A stretch of 18,875 bases of DNA from JBBQYA01 sp038209155 (GCA_038209155.1 JBBQYA010000058.1:1-18875); one strand, 5' to 3'; numbered from the stretch's first letter, positions 1 to 6,583 are shown. Translations and numbers: made by a program. Notes: generated by a model from the sequence alone, not told the origin.

Positions 1-2502
1 CTACTTCTACTAATTACTTCATTTTCTTGTGAGAAAATTGTAAAGAAAAAAAAGGAATTCACACAAAAAAGAGAGGTTGGAACAAAGCCTTTTGAAGATT
101 TCTTTTCTATAAGAGATTACCCAAATATGTCACCTGATATAGCTGCTTACAAGCAAGTAGTAAATTCAGAAATGCAGAAAATGACTAATGAAAGATCAAG
201 TTCATCTGTAAGTTGGCAAATGGAAGGACCTTTGAATATTGGCGGAAGAATAAATTCTATTGCGATACATCCATCAAGTTTGAATACGATTATTATTGGT
301 ACACCAAACGGTGGAATATTTAAATCCATTAATGATGGTGCAACTTGGCAAGCTGTTTTTGATAATGAAATTACCTCTGCGATTGGTGATATTGTTTATG
401 CACCTTCCAATTCTCAAATTGTATTTGCAGGAACTGGAGATCCAGCTTTAGGAGGATATTCCTTTATTGGAAACGGTATTTATAAAAGTATAGATGGTGG
501 CGATACTTGGTCTAACTCTGGTTTAACAAATACGGGAGTGATTTCTAAAATTCAAGTTCATCCAACAAATCCAAATATCATTTATGTAGCAGCGATGGGC
601 ATAAAAATGATTAGATCGAATGATAGAGGCATTTATAAATCAATAGATGGTGGAGCAACTTGGAATCTAATTAAGTTTATAAATAACGAAACTGGTTTCA
701 ATAATATATTGATAAATCCTGTAAATCCATCTATTTTATATGCTACAAGTTGGAGCAGAGTAAGAAATAACGAGGAATCTATCATAAGTGGATACACTTC
801 CAGATTATACAAAAGCATAGATGCTGGACTAACTTGGAATCAACTTAGTAATGGATTACCAAACATTAATTTAAGTAAATGGAATATGTGTATGAGTAAG
901 CAAAATCCAGAAAAGTTATATGTTTCCTTAATAGATTCTACTTTGGAATTTAATAGTGCGTATGTTACTACTAATGGAGGAAATAGCTTTATTCCATTAA
1001 CTAGCAATGGATTAAATTCCCCATTTAGAAATTTTGGATGGTATTTTGGCGGATTAACGATAAATCCAACAAACGATAATGATTTTTTATTGGGTGGGGT
1101 TGATCTTTGGCGAACTAGAGACGGTGGAAATAACTTCGCATTAGCGGCGCCCGAATGGTTTCTTTATATTGTTCATGCAGATCATCACGATGTGGAATGG
1201 ATTAGTAATAACACGTTTTATTTATGCACTGATGGTGGATTGTACAAAACCATAGATGGAGGAATTAACTATTTTCATTATAAAAACCTACCGATCAACC
1301 AGTTTTATAGAACATCCATAAATCCTAATGCTTTAAATGATTATTGGGCAGGTGCGCAAGATAATGGAACTACCAATGGAAATGCCGCTAATATTGCAAA
1401 TTGGAGCAGAGTTTATGGAGGTGATGGTTTTCAACAACGATTTAATCCAACAAATTCTTTGGAATTTTTTACAGAAACACAAAATGGTGGTATCGTATCT
1501 ACCAATGATGGAGGTATGAATTGGTTTAATGGAGATAATAATATAGACCCTAGCGACAGGAGAAATTGGGATATGCCATATGTAATGAGCAGTTTTGATC
1601 CTGAAATTTTATACACTGGCACCTATCGAATTTATAAAAACAATACTGGCGTGTTTACCAATTGGATTCCTATCAGCAATGATTTAACAGATGGAATTAT
1701 TTTCGCCCCACGATTTCATAACATTTCAGCGATAGATCATTCCACATTAAATTCTAAAAAAATAGTAGCTGGTACATCAGACGCTAATGTTTGGTATACA
1801 AATAATGATGGGACCACTTGGAATAATATTACTTCTACTCTTCCTACTCGGTATGTAACTTCAGTTAAATGCTCTCCAAATAATGCAAATACGATGTATG
1901 TAACTCACTCTGGTTATTTATACAATTCATTTATTCCACATATTCATAAGTCCATAGACAATGGTTTAAATTGGATAGATATATCTTCCAATCTTCCACA
2001 ATTTGCCATTAATGATTTATACATAGGAATTGGGCACGAAAATGATTTGTTTGTAGCTACAGATGGTGGAATATATTATACCAATACCGGTGGAACCACT
2101 TGGCAAAGACTTGGAAATAATATGCCTTTGATTCCGGTGTATGATATTGAATATGATGAATATAACAATAAATTGATAGCAGGTACTTTTGGGCGATCTG
2201 TTCAAAGTATAGATTTGACAGGAATTACTTCTGGAGTTGCGAAGCCTTTTGTTAAAGACAATTTGGCTATCACAGTTTTTCCCATTCCTTTTGAAAATAA
2301 TTTAACTTTAGTGTGCAATCAATCTCTCAACAATGCTCTTATTTATATTTATGATTTGAATGGTAAACTCGTTTATACAACTAAACAATCTTTACAAGAA
2401 CGAGAAGCCTTTAATCTCAATTTAGATTTAAAACCTGGCAGCTATATTCTTCATGTAAAAGAAGGAAATAGTTCTTTCAGTAAAAAAATAATGAAGTTTT
2501 GA
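1..2502 (+). CDS. Asp-box beta-propeller protein with T9SS sorting domain, 5' end missing
   Basis: The first ATG is at 127, but the frame is open back to base 1 and the extra 42 codons make sense. They read as the end of a hydrophobic signal followed by a lipobox-like TSFSC (Cys at bases 28-30), a lysine-rich linker, and the FEDFFSIRDYPN segment that often opens secreted propellers of this type. The true start is therefore upstream of the window. About eleven Asp-box-like repeats (S/T-x-D-x-G-x-T-W, for example YKSIDGGDTW, YKSIDGGATW, YKSIDAGLTW) run through the protein, as in sortilin/VPS10 or GH74-like propellers. No catalytic site is identifiable, so the substrate is unknown. The last 85 or so residues (ITVFPIPFENNL, YIYDLNGKLVY, LKPGSYILHV, KKIMKF) form a type A T9SS C-terminal domain, implying export to the cell surface or medium. 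Asp is almost always GAT, as in the host-like genes. Confidence 0.9.
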   Translation, partial: LLLLITSFSCEKIVKKKKEFTQKREVGTKPFEDFFSIRDYPNMSPDIAAYKQVVNSEMQKMTNERSSSSVSWQMEGPLNIGGRINSIAIHPSSLNTIIIGTPNGGIFKSINDGATWQAVFDNEITSAIGDIVYAPSNSQIVFAGTGDPALGGYSFIGNGIYKSIDGGDTWSNSGLTNTGVISKIQVHPTNPNIIYVAAMGIKMIRSNDRGIYKSIDGGATWNLIKFINNETGFNNILINPVNPSILYATSWSRVRNNEESIISGYTSRLYKSIDAGLTWNQLSNGLPNINLSKWNMCMSKQNPEKLYVSLIDSTLEFNSAYVTTNGGNSFIPLTSNGLNSPFRNFGWYFGGLTINPTNDNDFLLGGVDLWRTRDGGNNFALAAPEWFLYIVHADHHDVEWISNNTFYLCTDGGLYKTIDGGINYFHYKNLPINQFYRTSINPNALNDYWAGAQDNGTTNGNAANIANWSRVYGGDGFQQRFNPTNSLEFFTETQNGGIVSTNDGGMNWFNGDNNIDPSDRRNWDMPYVMSSFDPEILYTGTYRIYKNNTGVFTNWIPISNDLTDGIIFAPRFHNISAIDHSTLNSKKIVAGTSDANVWYTNNDGTTWNNITSTLPTRYVTSVKCSPNNANTMYVTHSGYLYNSFIPHIHKSIDNGLNWIDISSNLPQFAINDLYIGIGHENDLFVATDGGIYYTNTGGTTWQRLGNNMPLIPVYDIEYDEYNNKLIAGTFGRSVQSIDLTGITSGVAKPFVKDNLAITVFPIPFENNLTLVCNQSLNNALIYIYDLNGKLVYTTKQSLQEREAFNLNLDLKPGSYILHVKEGNSSFSKKIMKF

Positions 2503-2773
2503 TTAATAAAAAAGGAGTTAGCTAGAAGTAAAATATAGTTTTAAGAAAAATTTTGGGTTAAAAAGGGTTATCTTCTTTCAGTATGTTTGTTTTAAAAATA
2601 AACATTTCTGGGGATATTCGCACTGATTTTTATTCTATATTTACAGGAAGTTTGAGGGAGTTTTTGAGCAAAATATATGACATAAGCCCCACAAGCGAAC
2701 TAAAATAGAAATGTTGGAGAGGATTTATTGCAGATATATGTAAGTTAGCACTCATTATAAAAACACGACACGA
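2503..2773. other. Intergenic stretch preceding the cassette island
   Basis: No gene of convincing length is seen here. The stretch contains one copy of the long direct repeat (2583-2665). Near 2734 there is a GTTAGCAC that resembles the start of a cassette, followed by CACGACACGA immediately before the ATG of the next gene. No clear terminator for the propeller gene was found. Confidence 0.5.
2583..2665 (+). repeat. Long direct repeat, copy A
   Basis: Starts ATGTTTGTT and contains TAAACATTTCT, TTATTCTATA and AGGAAGTTT in the same order and spacing as copy B at 4869-4953. The first 24 bases can form a hairpin (ATGTTT pairing with AAACAT), and this is preserved in both copies. Similarity is roughly three quarters by eye. 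The two copies bracket the 266-aa and GNAT-like cassettes, so they may be cassette-associated non-coding sequence or a recombination substrate. Confidence 0.75.
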
Positions 2774-3574
2774 ATGACAATAAAGTTCGACATCGATAAA
2801 TTTATAACGCATTTAGACAGGTATAAATCTGACTTACAAACTTTATATAAATGGAATGCGAAAATTGATAGACTTGTAGAACTTGAAACCTTAACGAAAA
2901 AACAAGTAGAAGAACTTAACGCTTTATCTCCTTACAAAAAAGAACTTCAACTAAAAAAAATCGTTGGACAAAAACTGAATTACACATTAAAATCAAACGC
3001 AGAACTATTTGACAAACTTTGTTTATGGGTAATTAAAGATTGGGGCGGAATTACAACTGCAAATGACAATGATACAATTTGTTTAATCAAAGGCTTTTTA
3101 AATCAGGACAAACCACATTTCAACCGAATAGCAAGTTCTTCAAAAGTTGGAGCATATTTATTTCCCGATAGAAACGTAATTTACGACTCACGCGTTGCTT
3201 ATTCACTCAATTGGATTATTCTATCTGAAAACGCAGGGCAGCAATACTTTCCTATTCCAGAAGGTCGAAACTCAAAAATGTCTGCATTTGACTTAAACGT
3301 ATTAATAAGACTTAAAAACATTTCAATATACCAGCCAATTGAGATTACAAATTTGGACCATAGCCTTTTTATTAAAAATTCCGACAAGAAACTTTACATA
3401 AATAAAAAGGACGCATATTCCGAACTGAACAATCTCGTCAAACGGATAAATCAAAAGTTATCGAAAGGTGACAAAGAGAAAGAACAAAATTTATACTTTA
3501 CTGAAATGCTATTATTTTCAATTGCAGACAGAGAAGTTTTTATGGACATAACGACAAAGTATGGAACGAATTGA
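2774..3574 (+). CDS. Unknown protein of the cassette island, 266 aa
   Basis: I do not recognise a named family. The protein is soluble: no signal peptide and no membrane segment. Residues about 1-60 are charged and helical, rich in Lys, Glu and Leu. Residues about 120-147 contain the most distinctive block, SKVGAYLFPDRNVIYDSR, followed by an aromatic segment. The 229-aa protein at 4997-5686 has a comparable block (SK, PD, IYDSR in register), so the two probably share a fold. The ATG is preceded by CACGACACGA and the gene is followed at once by an attC-like structure, so it forms a self-contained cassette. Asp codons are frequently GAC, unlike the flanking host genes. Function is open; a nucleic-acid or defence-related role would be speculation. 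Confidence 0.75.
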   Translation: MTIKFDIDKFITHLDRYKSDLQTLYKWNAKIDRLVELETLTKKQVEELNALSPYKKELQLKKIVGQKLNYTLKSNAELFDKLCLWVIKDWGGITTANDNDTICLIKGFLNQDKPHFNRIASSSKVGAYLFPDRNVIYDSRVAYSLNWIILSENAGQQYFPIPEGRNSKMSAFDLNVLIRLKNISIYQPIEITNLDHSLFIKNSDKKLYINKKDAYSELNNLVKRINQKLSKGDKEKEQNLYFTEMLLFSIADREVFMDITTKYGTN

Positions 3575-3590
3575 CAAAAGAATAACGAGT

Positions 3591-3718
3591 GCTAACAGGC
3601 GTTTCGTAAAAAAGCGGGTTCAGTGCTTAAATGAAGCTTTGTACTTGGTATCAAGTTCAGTGCTGGCATAAAGCTTAGCGTCTCGTAATCCGCTTTTTCG
3701 CCAAGTGCCAAACCGTTA
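3591..3718 (+). repeat. attC-like recombination site (imperfect hairpin)
   Basis: Starts GCTAAC and ends CCGTTA, so TAAC at 3593-3596 pairs with GTTA at 3715-3718. Inside, GGCG (3598-3601) pairs with CGCC (3699-3702), and AAAAAGCGG (3609-3617) pairs perfectly with CCGCTTTTT (3690-3698). The length of about 128 bp, the conserved ends, the bulged stem and the position directly after a stop codon and before the next cassette all resemble integron attC sites. The boxes are degenerate relative to the RYYYAAC/GTTRRRY consensus and no integrase is in the window, so the assignment is inference. Confidence 0.5.
3618..3691 (+). repeat. Two 37-bp tandem units in the loop of the attC-like site
   Basis: GTTCAGTGCT occurs at 3618-3627 and again at 3655-3664. 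AAGCTT occurs at 3634-3639 and 3671-3676. Both pairs have an offset of exactly 37 bases, so the loop of the hairpin consists of a diverged tandem duplication. Confidence 0.7.
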
Positions 3719-3804
3719 ACTTTCAGGCTATGAAGATAGTGCTAATCTGAAACTTTAGTTCATTTAATAAACATTTTTAGTCAACAAATAGGTATCTTTA
3801 ATAA

Positions 3805-4332
3805 GTGAAAAAGAAGAAACAAATAGGACTAGACTTTGTGGTTGACAAGTTGACCAACTCCATTGAGAATGTGGTTACAGGTGACTGTTTTCCAACAGAC
3901 ATTATACTCATTTCTTCGGCAGACCTCAAGACAGCAAGTAAGATAAAAGGCTGGCAGTTTGACTGGAAAGACGAATTTAAACGACCCGAGAGAGATGTTT
4001 TTAAACTTACAATTGTAAACAATCAGACAATTGTTCAAGGATTTATAAGTTTGGAAATTAAATCCGACCATGTTTATATGCACTTGGTTGAGAGTGCACC
4101 TTTCAACAAAGGCAAGACAAAAATTTACGCTGGAGTTCCAGGAAACTTGGTTGCATTTGCTTGCAAACTTTCCTTTCAGCGTGGACACGAAGGCAATGTT
4201 TCCTTCTTTTCTAAAACACAACTTGTTCAACATTACATTGACACTTTAGGTGCTTTACATTTCGGTGGACGAGTTATGATCATTGACACTAGCGCAGCAT
4301 TAAAACTTTTAAACAAATATTTTCCAAAATGA
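3805..4332 (+). CDS. GNAT-like acetyltransferase of the cassette island
   Basis: 175 aa with a GTG start. A TAA stop lies directly upstream in frame, so no earlier start is possible, and no ATG precedes the conserved region. The C-terminal half resembles a GNAT fold: a strand ending HLVESAP (about 92-99), a motif-A-like loop YAGVPGNLVAFAC (108-120) in the place of the acetyl-CoA pyrophosphate-binding Q/RxxGxG/A loop, then LSFQRGHEG and a final HYIDTLGALHFGGRVMIID segment typical of the last strands. The canonical Arg/Gln is replaced, so substrate and activity are uncertain. The stop overlaps the ATG of a 56-aa ORF (ATGA), pointing to translational coupling. A GNAT toxin-antitoxin arrangement is possible but the order (small gene second) is not the usual one. 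No signal peptide; probably cytoplasmic. Confidence 0.65.
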   Translation: MKKKKQIGLDFVVDKLTNSIENVVTGDCFPTDIILISSADLKTASKIKGWQFDWKDEFKRPERDVFKLTIVNNQTIVQGFISLEIKSDHVYMHLVESAPFNKGKTKIYAGVPGNLVAFACKLSFQRGHEGNVSFFSKTQLVQHYIDTLGALHFGGRVMIIDTSAALKLLNKYFPK

Positions 4333-4499
4333 AAAACAAAGTAAAAGAATTAGACGTGGACTTTATTGGCGGACAAGGTTCGTTAACAAAGGACGAAGAA
4401 AGACAAATCAGTGAATTCATTAAAGCTCAAAAATTATTGAGAGTTAAACAACAAATTCACAAGACCAAGACTTCAATCCGTAAGAAGTTTTTGGCGTAA
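4329..4499 (+). CDS. Small charged protein coupled to the GNAT-like gene, 56 aa
   Basis: The ATG at 4329-4331 overlaps the TGA of the upstream gene (4330-4332), and the frame runs to TAA at 4497-4499. The product begins MKNKVKELDVDFIGGQ, continues LTKDEERQISEFIKAQK, and ends in a strongly basic tail (VKQQIHKTKTSIRKKFLA). The middle is predicted helical. The ATGA overlap, the acidic-then-basic layout and the compact fit within the same cassette argue that it is a real gene. It may be a partner or regulator of the GNAT-like protein, perhaps in a toxin-antitoxin-like pair; the function is not shown by the sequence. Confidence 0.7.
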   Translation: MKNKVKELDVDFIGGQGSLTKDEERQISEFIKAQKLLRVKQQIHKTKTSIRKKFLA

Positions 4500-4539
4500 T
4501 ATGACCTAAAGACTAAGTGAAAAAAGAAGCCAGCACCTA

Positions 4540-4664
4540 ATCGAGTAGACTTCTCCGCTAGAAACTAACAGAATACGCCTCTCACACCACGACTTTTTTT
4601 AAATTAAAAAAGTATGTACGGTTCTTGCCATAGAAAATCTGGGACAAGCTGTATACGGAGGTTC
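4540..4664 (-). ncRNA. Decayed group II intron 3' end (domains V and VI)
   Basis: Read on the minus strand, 4664 to 4650 gives GAACCTCCGTATACA, then GAACCGTAC, then GTGGTGTGAGAGG (4590 to 4578). These are the conserved blocks of a bacterial group II intron domain V of the type GAACCGCCGTATACGG...GTGGTGTGAGAGG. Two insertions, one of about 25 nt and one an A/T hairpin of about 22 nt, split the blocks, so the ribozyme should be inactive. A domain-VI-like hairpin (GTTAG TTT CTAGC) follows, and CTACTCGAT ends at 4540, matching the usual intron 3' terminus. Identification comes from remembered consensus, not from a covariance search. Confidence 0.65.
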
Positions 4665-4814
4665 GCAAACCGATGGGTTAAATAAAATGTAATTATCCAA
4701 TAGCGAATAATAACCCCGTTTCTTGAGTCTTACGATTGTTATCGTAGTGGTCAATATTGGAATCTGGCACTGCCCAACCACCTTTTCTACCTACCAATAG
4801 CCTAGCCTTTTGCT
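4599..4814 (-). pseudogene. C-terminal remnant of a group II intron maturase (LtrA-type)
   Basis: The minus strand first reads KARLLVGRKGGWAV in one frame (about 4811 to 4770). After a shift near 4765-4772 it continues as QIPILTTTITIVRLKKRGYYSLLDNY and then CEPPYTA. Joined, these match the C-terminal tail of intron-encoded reverse transcriptase/maturases (GGWAVAQSPIL-TTIT-RL-KRGY-SLL-YY, then EPPYT, where the coding sequence runs into domain V). Only about 65 codons remain. The reverse transcriptase domains and the 5' intron are absent, and one frameshift plus an in-frame TAG upstream confirm decay. It lies antisense to the surrounding cassette genes. Confidence 0.7.
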
Positions 4815-4835
4815 AAAATGTCCACCGGACATTTT
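4815..4835. repeat. Perfect 9-bp inverted repeat, 3-nt loop
   Basis: AAAATGTCC (4815-4823), loop ACC, GGACATTTT (4827-4835). It sits exactly where the recognisable intron relic stops, so it may mark a deletion or insertion junction. It has no adjacent T-tract long enough to call it a terminator with confidence. Confidence 0.7.
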
Positions 4836-4868
4836 CTTTACGCTCAGTCCTTCCATGCGTAAGCGTGA

Positions 4869-4953
4869 ATGTTTGTTCTTTTAACTAAACATTTCTAGGG
4901 ATTTTCACTCTCAATATTATTCTATAGTTAAAGGAAGTTTCAGGGATTTTTTT
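4869..4953 (+). repeat. Long direct repeat, copy B
   Basis: Second copy of the repeat at 2583-2665, same orientation, sharing ATGTTTGTT, TAAACATTTCT, TTATTCTATA and AGGAAGTTT with near-identical spacing. As with copy A, it lies shortly upstream of a GTTA-type cassette boundary and a gene encoding an IYDSR-motif protein. Confidence 0.75.
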
Positions 4954-4996
4954 TACAAATGGTCCCAATTTTTTTGGGAGACTGTCGTTACTTGTA

Positions 4997-5686
4997 ATGC
5001 TAAACGAAATACAACGCACCGAAACAATGACAGATATTTCAAAACTTAAAATCGCAACTTATAAGACCAACCGACATTGGGATTTTGGCAATAAAATTCT
5101 TTATGACTTGTGCAGCATCAATTTTCACCACGACCAAGACGACATCATTTTGACAAAGGTGTTGTTCATCGGACGGATTTATGCAGCAGCAATTGAGAGA
5201 CGGAAAAATAAGTCAACCGACATTAACGATGATTTTTACACTAATACGGTTGCTCCTACTTTTAGAAATTCAAATCTGGACAAACATTTAGCTGACTTGA
5301 AAGGTAAAAAACTGACCGTTGACATTATACCGCAAGTTTTACAAGTTCATTATGACTTGATGAAAACACTATTCAAAATAACAGAATTAAATAAGCGTTC
5401 TTTCTGTTCAAAGTATTTGCACTTTCATTTGCCTGACTTGTTTTTCATTTACGACAGTCGTGCATTGACAGCTTTAAGAGATTTTAAAAGCGAAGTTCCA
5501 AAAGACCTGCAAGAAATTCTGCAATTAAAAAATGTTGACAGCGAATACGCAAATTTTTACTGCAGGTCTTTTGACATTAAAAACAAAATTGAATTTGAAC
5601 ATAAAACTGAAATTACGCCTCGACAACTTGACAACTTACTTATTGAGAAAGCAAATGGTAAAAAGCAAACCGCTTCGCAACAGTGA
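4997..5686 (+). CDS. Unknown IYDSR-motif protein of the cassette island, 229 aa
   Basis: Not recognised. It is a soluble protein without signal peptide or membrane segment. An N-terminal block TYKTNRHWDFGNKILYDLC (about 21-39) precedes a helical region. Residues about 138-155 contain SKYLHFHLPDLFFIYDSR, which aligns in spacing with the block in the 266-aa protein at 2774-3574. An alternative start at 5027 (MTDISKL) is equally plausible, because the first ATG lies only 6 bases after the CGTTAC cassette-like boundary. Of its Asp codons, I count 15 GAC and 5 GAT, the reverse of the YceI gene's preference (3 GAC, 12 GAT), supporting horizontal origin. The gene is followed by TATAACACC, possibly the left half of another, lost, attC-like site. 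Confidence 0.75.
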   Translation: MLNEIQRTETMTDISKLKIATYKTNRHWDFGNKILYDLCSINFHHDQDDIILTKVLFIGRIYAAAIERRKNKSTDINDDFYTNTVAPTFRNSNLDKHLADLKGKKLTVDIIPQVLQVHYDLMKTLFKITELNKRSFCSKYLHFHLPDLFFIYDSRALTALRDFKSEVPKDLQEILQLKNVDSEYANFYCRSFDIKNKIEFEHKTEITPRQLDNLLIEKANGKKQTASQQ

Positions 5687-5846
5687 AGAATAACTGGCTA
5701 TAACACCACCCACAAAAATTAACACTTCACTACTTAAATAAACCTTTATCCTTCCTATCCATTATTATTTTATTATAAAAATAACTACAGTTAACTATTA
5801 ACCTTTTTCATCAAAAGAAACTTTCAATAAATAAAAAAGAAAACTC

Positions 5847-6542
5847 CTAAATCTCAAAAACAAACCCAGACTCTGTCAAAGCTTGATATTTTTTCTTATT
5901 AAACTTATATAAATCTGCTGGGCGGTGAGAAACTCCTGTGCGTTTCTTTTTTACTTCGGTAAGCAATCCAAAGCCAAGAATTTTTTTTCTGAAATTTCTT
6001 TTGTCGATATTTTTCTCCAAAATCACTTCGTATAGATGTTGTAATTGAGTAAGAGTGAAATTTTCTTCCAACAATTCAAAACCTAAAGGTTCTCTATTAA
6101 TTTCATTTCTTAGTTTTTCAATTGCTTTTTGAGCTATTTCATTATGATCAAATGCCAAATCGGGTAAGGAATTTGCAGGCCACCAAAAAGCCTTTTTTGC
6201 ATAATTGGTTACTGGGTGCAATCCATATTCTGTACGTTTTATGATTGCATAATAAGCGACTGTAACTACTCTGCCCTGTGGATGACGATCTATTTTTCCA
6301 AAAGAATGAAACTGTTGTAAATAAACTTCGCGAAGGCCTGTGAGTTCATACAAAATTCTTGCGGCAGCAGCATCTAAATCTTCATCCTGATTGACTAAGT
6401 TTCCAGGTATTGCTTTCCATTCTTTGAAAGGTTGTTTATTTCTTTCAATTAATAATATTTTTAGTTCTCCATCGTCGAAACCAAATAGTACACAATCCAC
6501 TGAAAAAGAGGACTGAAGTTTGGGTAATTCTTTTTCGACCAT
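5847..6542 (-). CDS. Nudix-type transcriptional regulator (NrtR/AraR-like)
   Basis: 231 aa in two parts. Residues about 10-135 form a Nudix fold, and the box at 47-70 reads GNLVNQDEDLDAAAARILYELTGL. The E-x7-R spacing is kept, but the REUxEE core is RILYEL, so key metal-binding glutamates are lost and hydrolysis is unlikely. Residues about 161-225 (FTLTQLQHLYE, KRNFRKKILG, HRPADLYKF) are the winged-helix DNA-binding domain typical of Nudix-related regulators in Bacteroidota, which sense NAD metabolites or sugars. The gene starts 41 bases after the GH3 gene in the same direction, so it probably belongs to the PUL transcription unit and may control it, since no hybrid two-component system or ECF sigma/anti-sigma pair is present here. 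The effector is unknown; a sugar from glucan breakdown is a reasonable guess. Confidence 0.85.
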   Translation of the reverse strand: MVEKELPKLQSSFSVDCVLFGFDDGELKILLIERNKQPFKEWKAIPGNLVNQDEDLDAAAARILYELTGLREVYLQQFHSFGKIDRHPQGRVVTVAYYAIIKRTEYGLHPVTNYAKKAFWWPANSLPDLAFDHNEIAQKAIEKLRNEINREPLGFELLEENFTLTQLQHLYEVILEKNIDKRNFRKKILGFGLLTEVKKKRTGVSHRPADLYKFNKKKYQALTESGFVFEI

Positions 6543-6583
6543 AAAAAATTAATTTAGAAGGTTTTACAAAAAATAGTTTTGAT

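Larger units (their letters stand above)
4500..4996. other. Gene-free stretch with decayed mobile DNA
   Basis: About 500 bases without an intact gene. It holds, in order, the 3' end of a group II intron relic on the minus strand (4540-4814), a strong short hairpin (4815-4835), a second inverted repeat TTACGC/GCGTAA (4838-4843 with 4857-4862), copy B of the direct repeat (4869-4953), a TCCCAA/TTGGGA hairpin (4963-4979) and a CGTTAC cassette-like boundary (4986-4991) just before the next gene. Confidence 0.6.

Noticed and set aside
3618..3691. CRISPR array
   Set aside because: Only two diverged 37-bp units in direct contact without spacers, and no cas genes nearby.
3765..3780. Third copy of the long repeat (TAAACATTTTTAG)
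   Set aside because: Only about 13 bases agree with copies A and B and no downstream block (TTATTCTATA, AGGAAGTTT) follows, so chance is likely.
3829..4233. 134-codon open frame on the minus strand
   Set aside because: It is fully antisense to the GNAT-like gene, has a Cys/Asn/Val-rich composition expected of a shadow frame, and no recognisable motif.
2583..4953. The repeat pair as ends of an insertion sequence
   Set aside because: The copies are direct, not inverted, and no transposase lies between them.
4963..4979. TCCCAA/TTGGGA hairpin as a terminator
   Set aside because: The T run is the loop, not a tail after the stem, and no intact gene ends before it.
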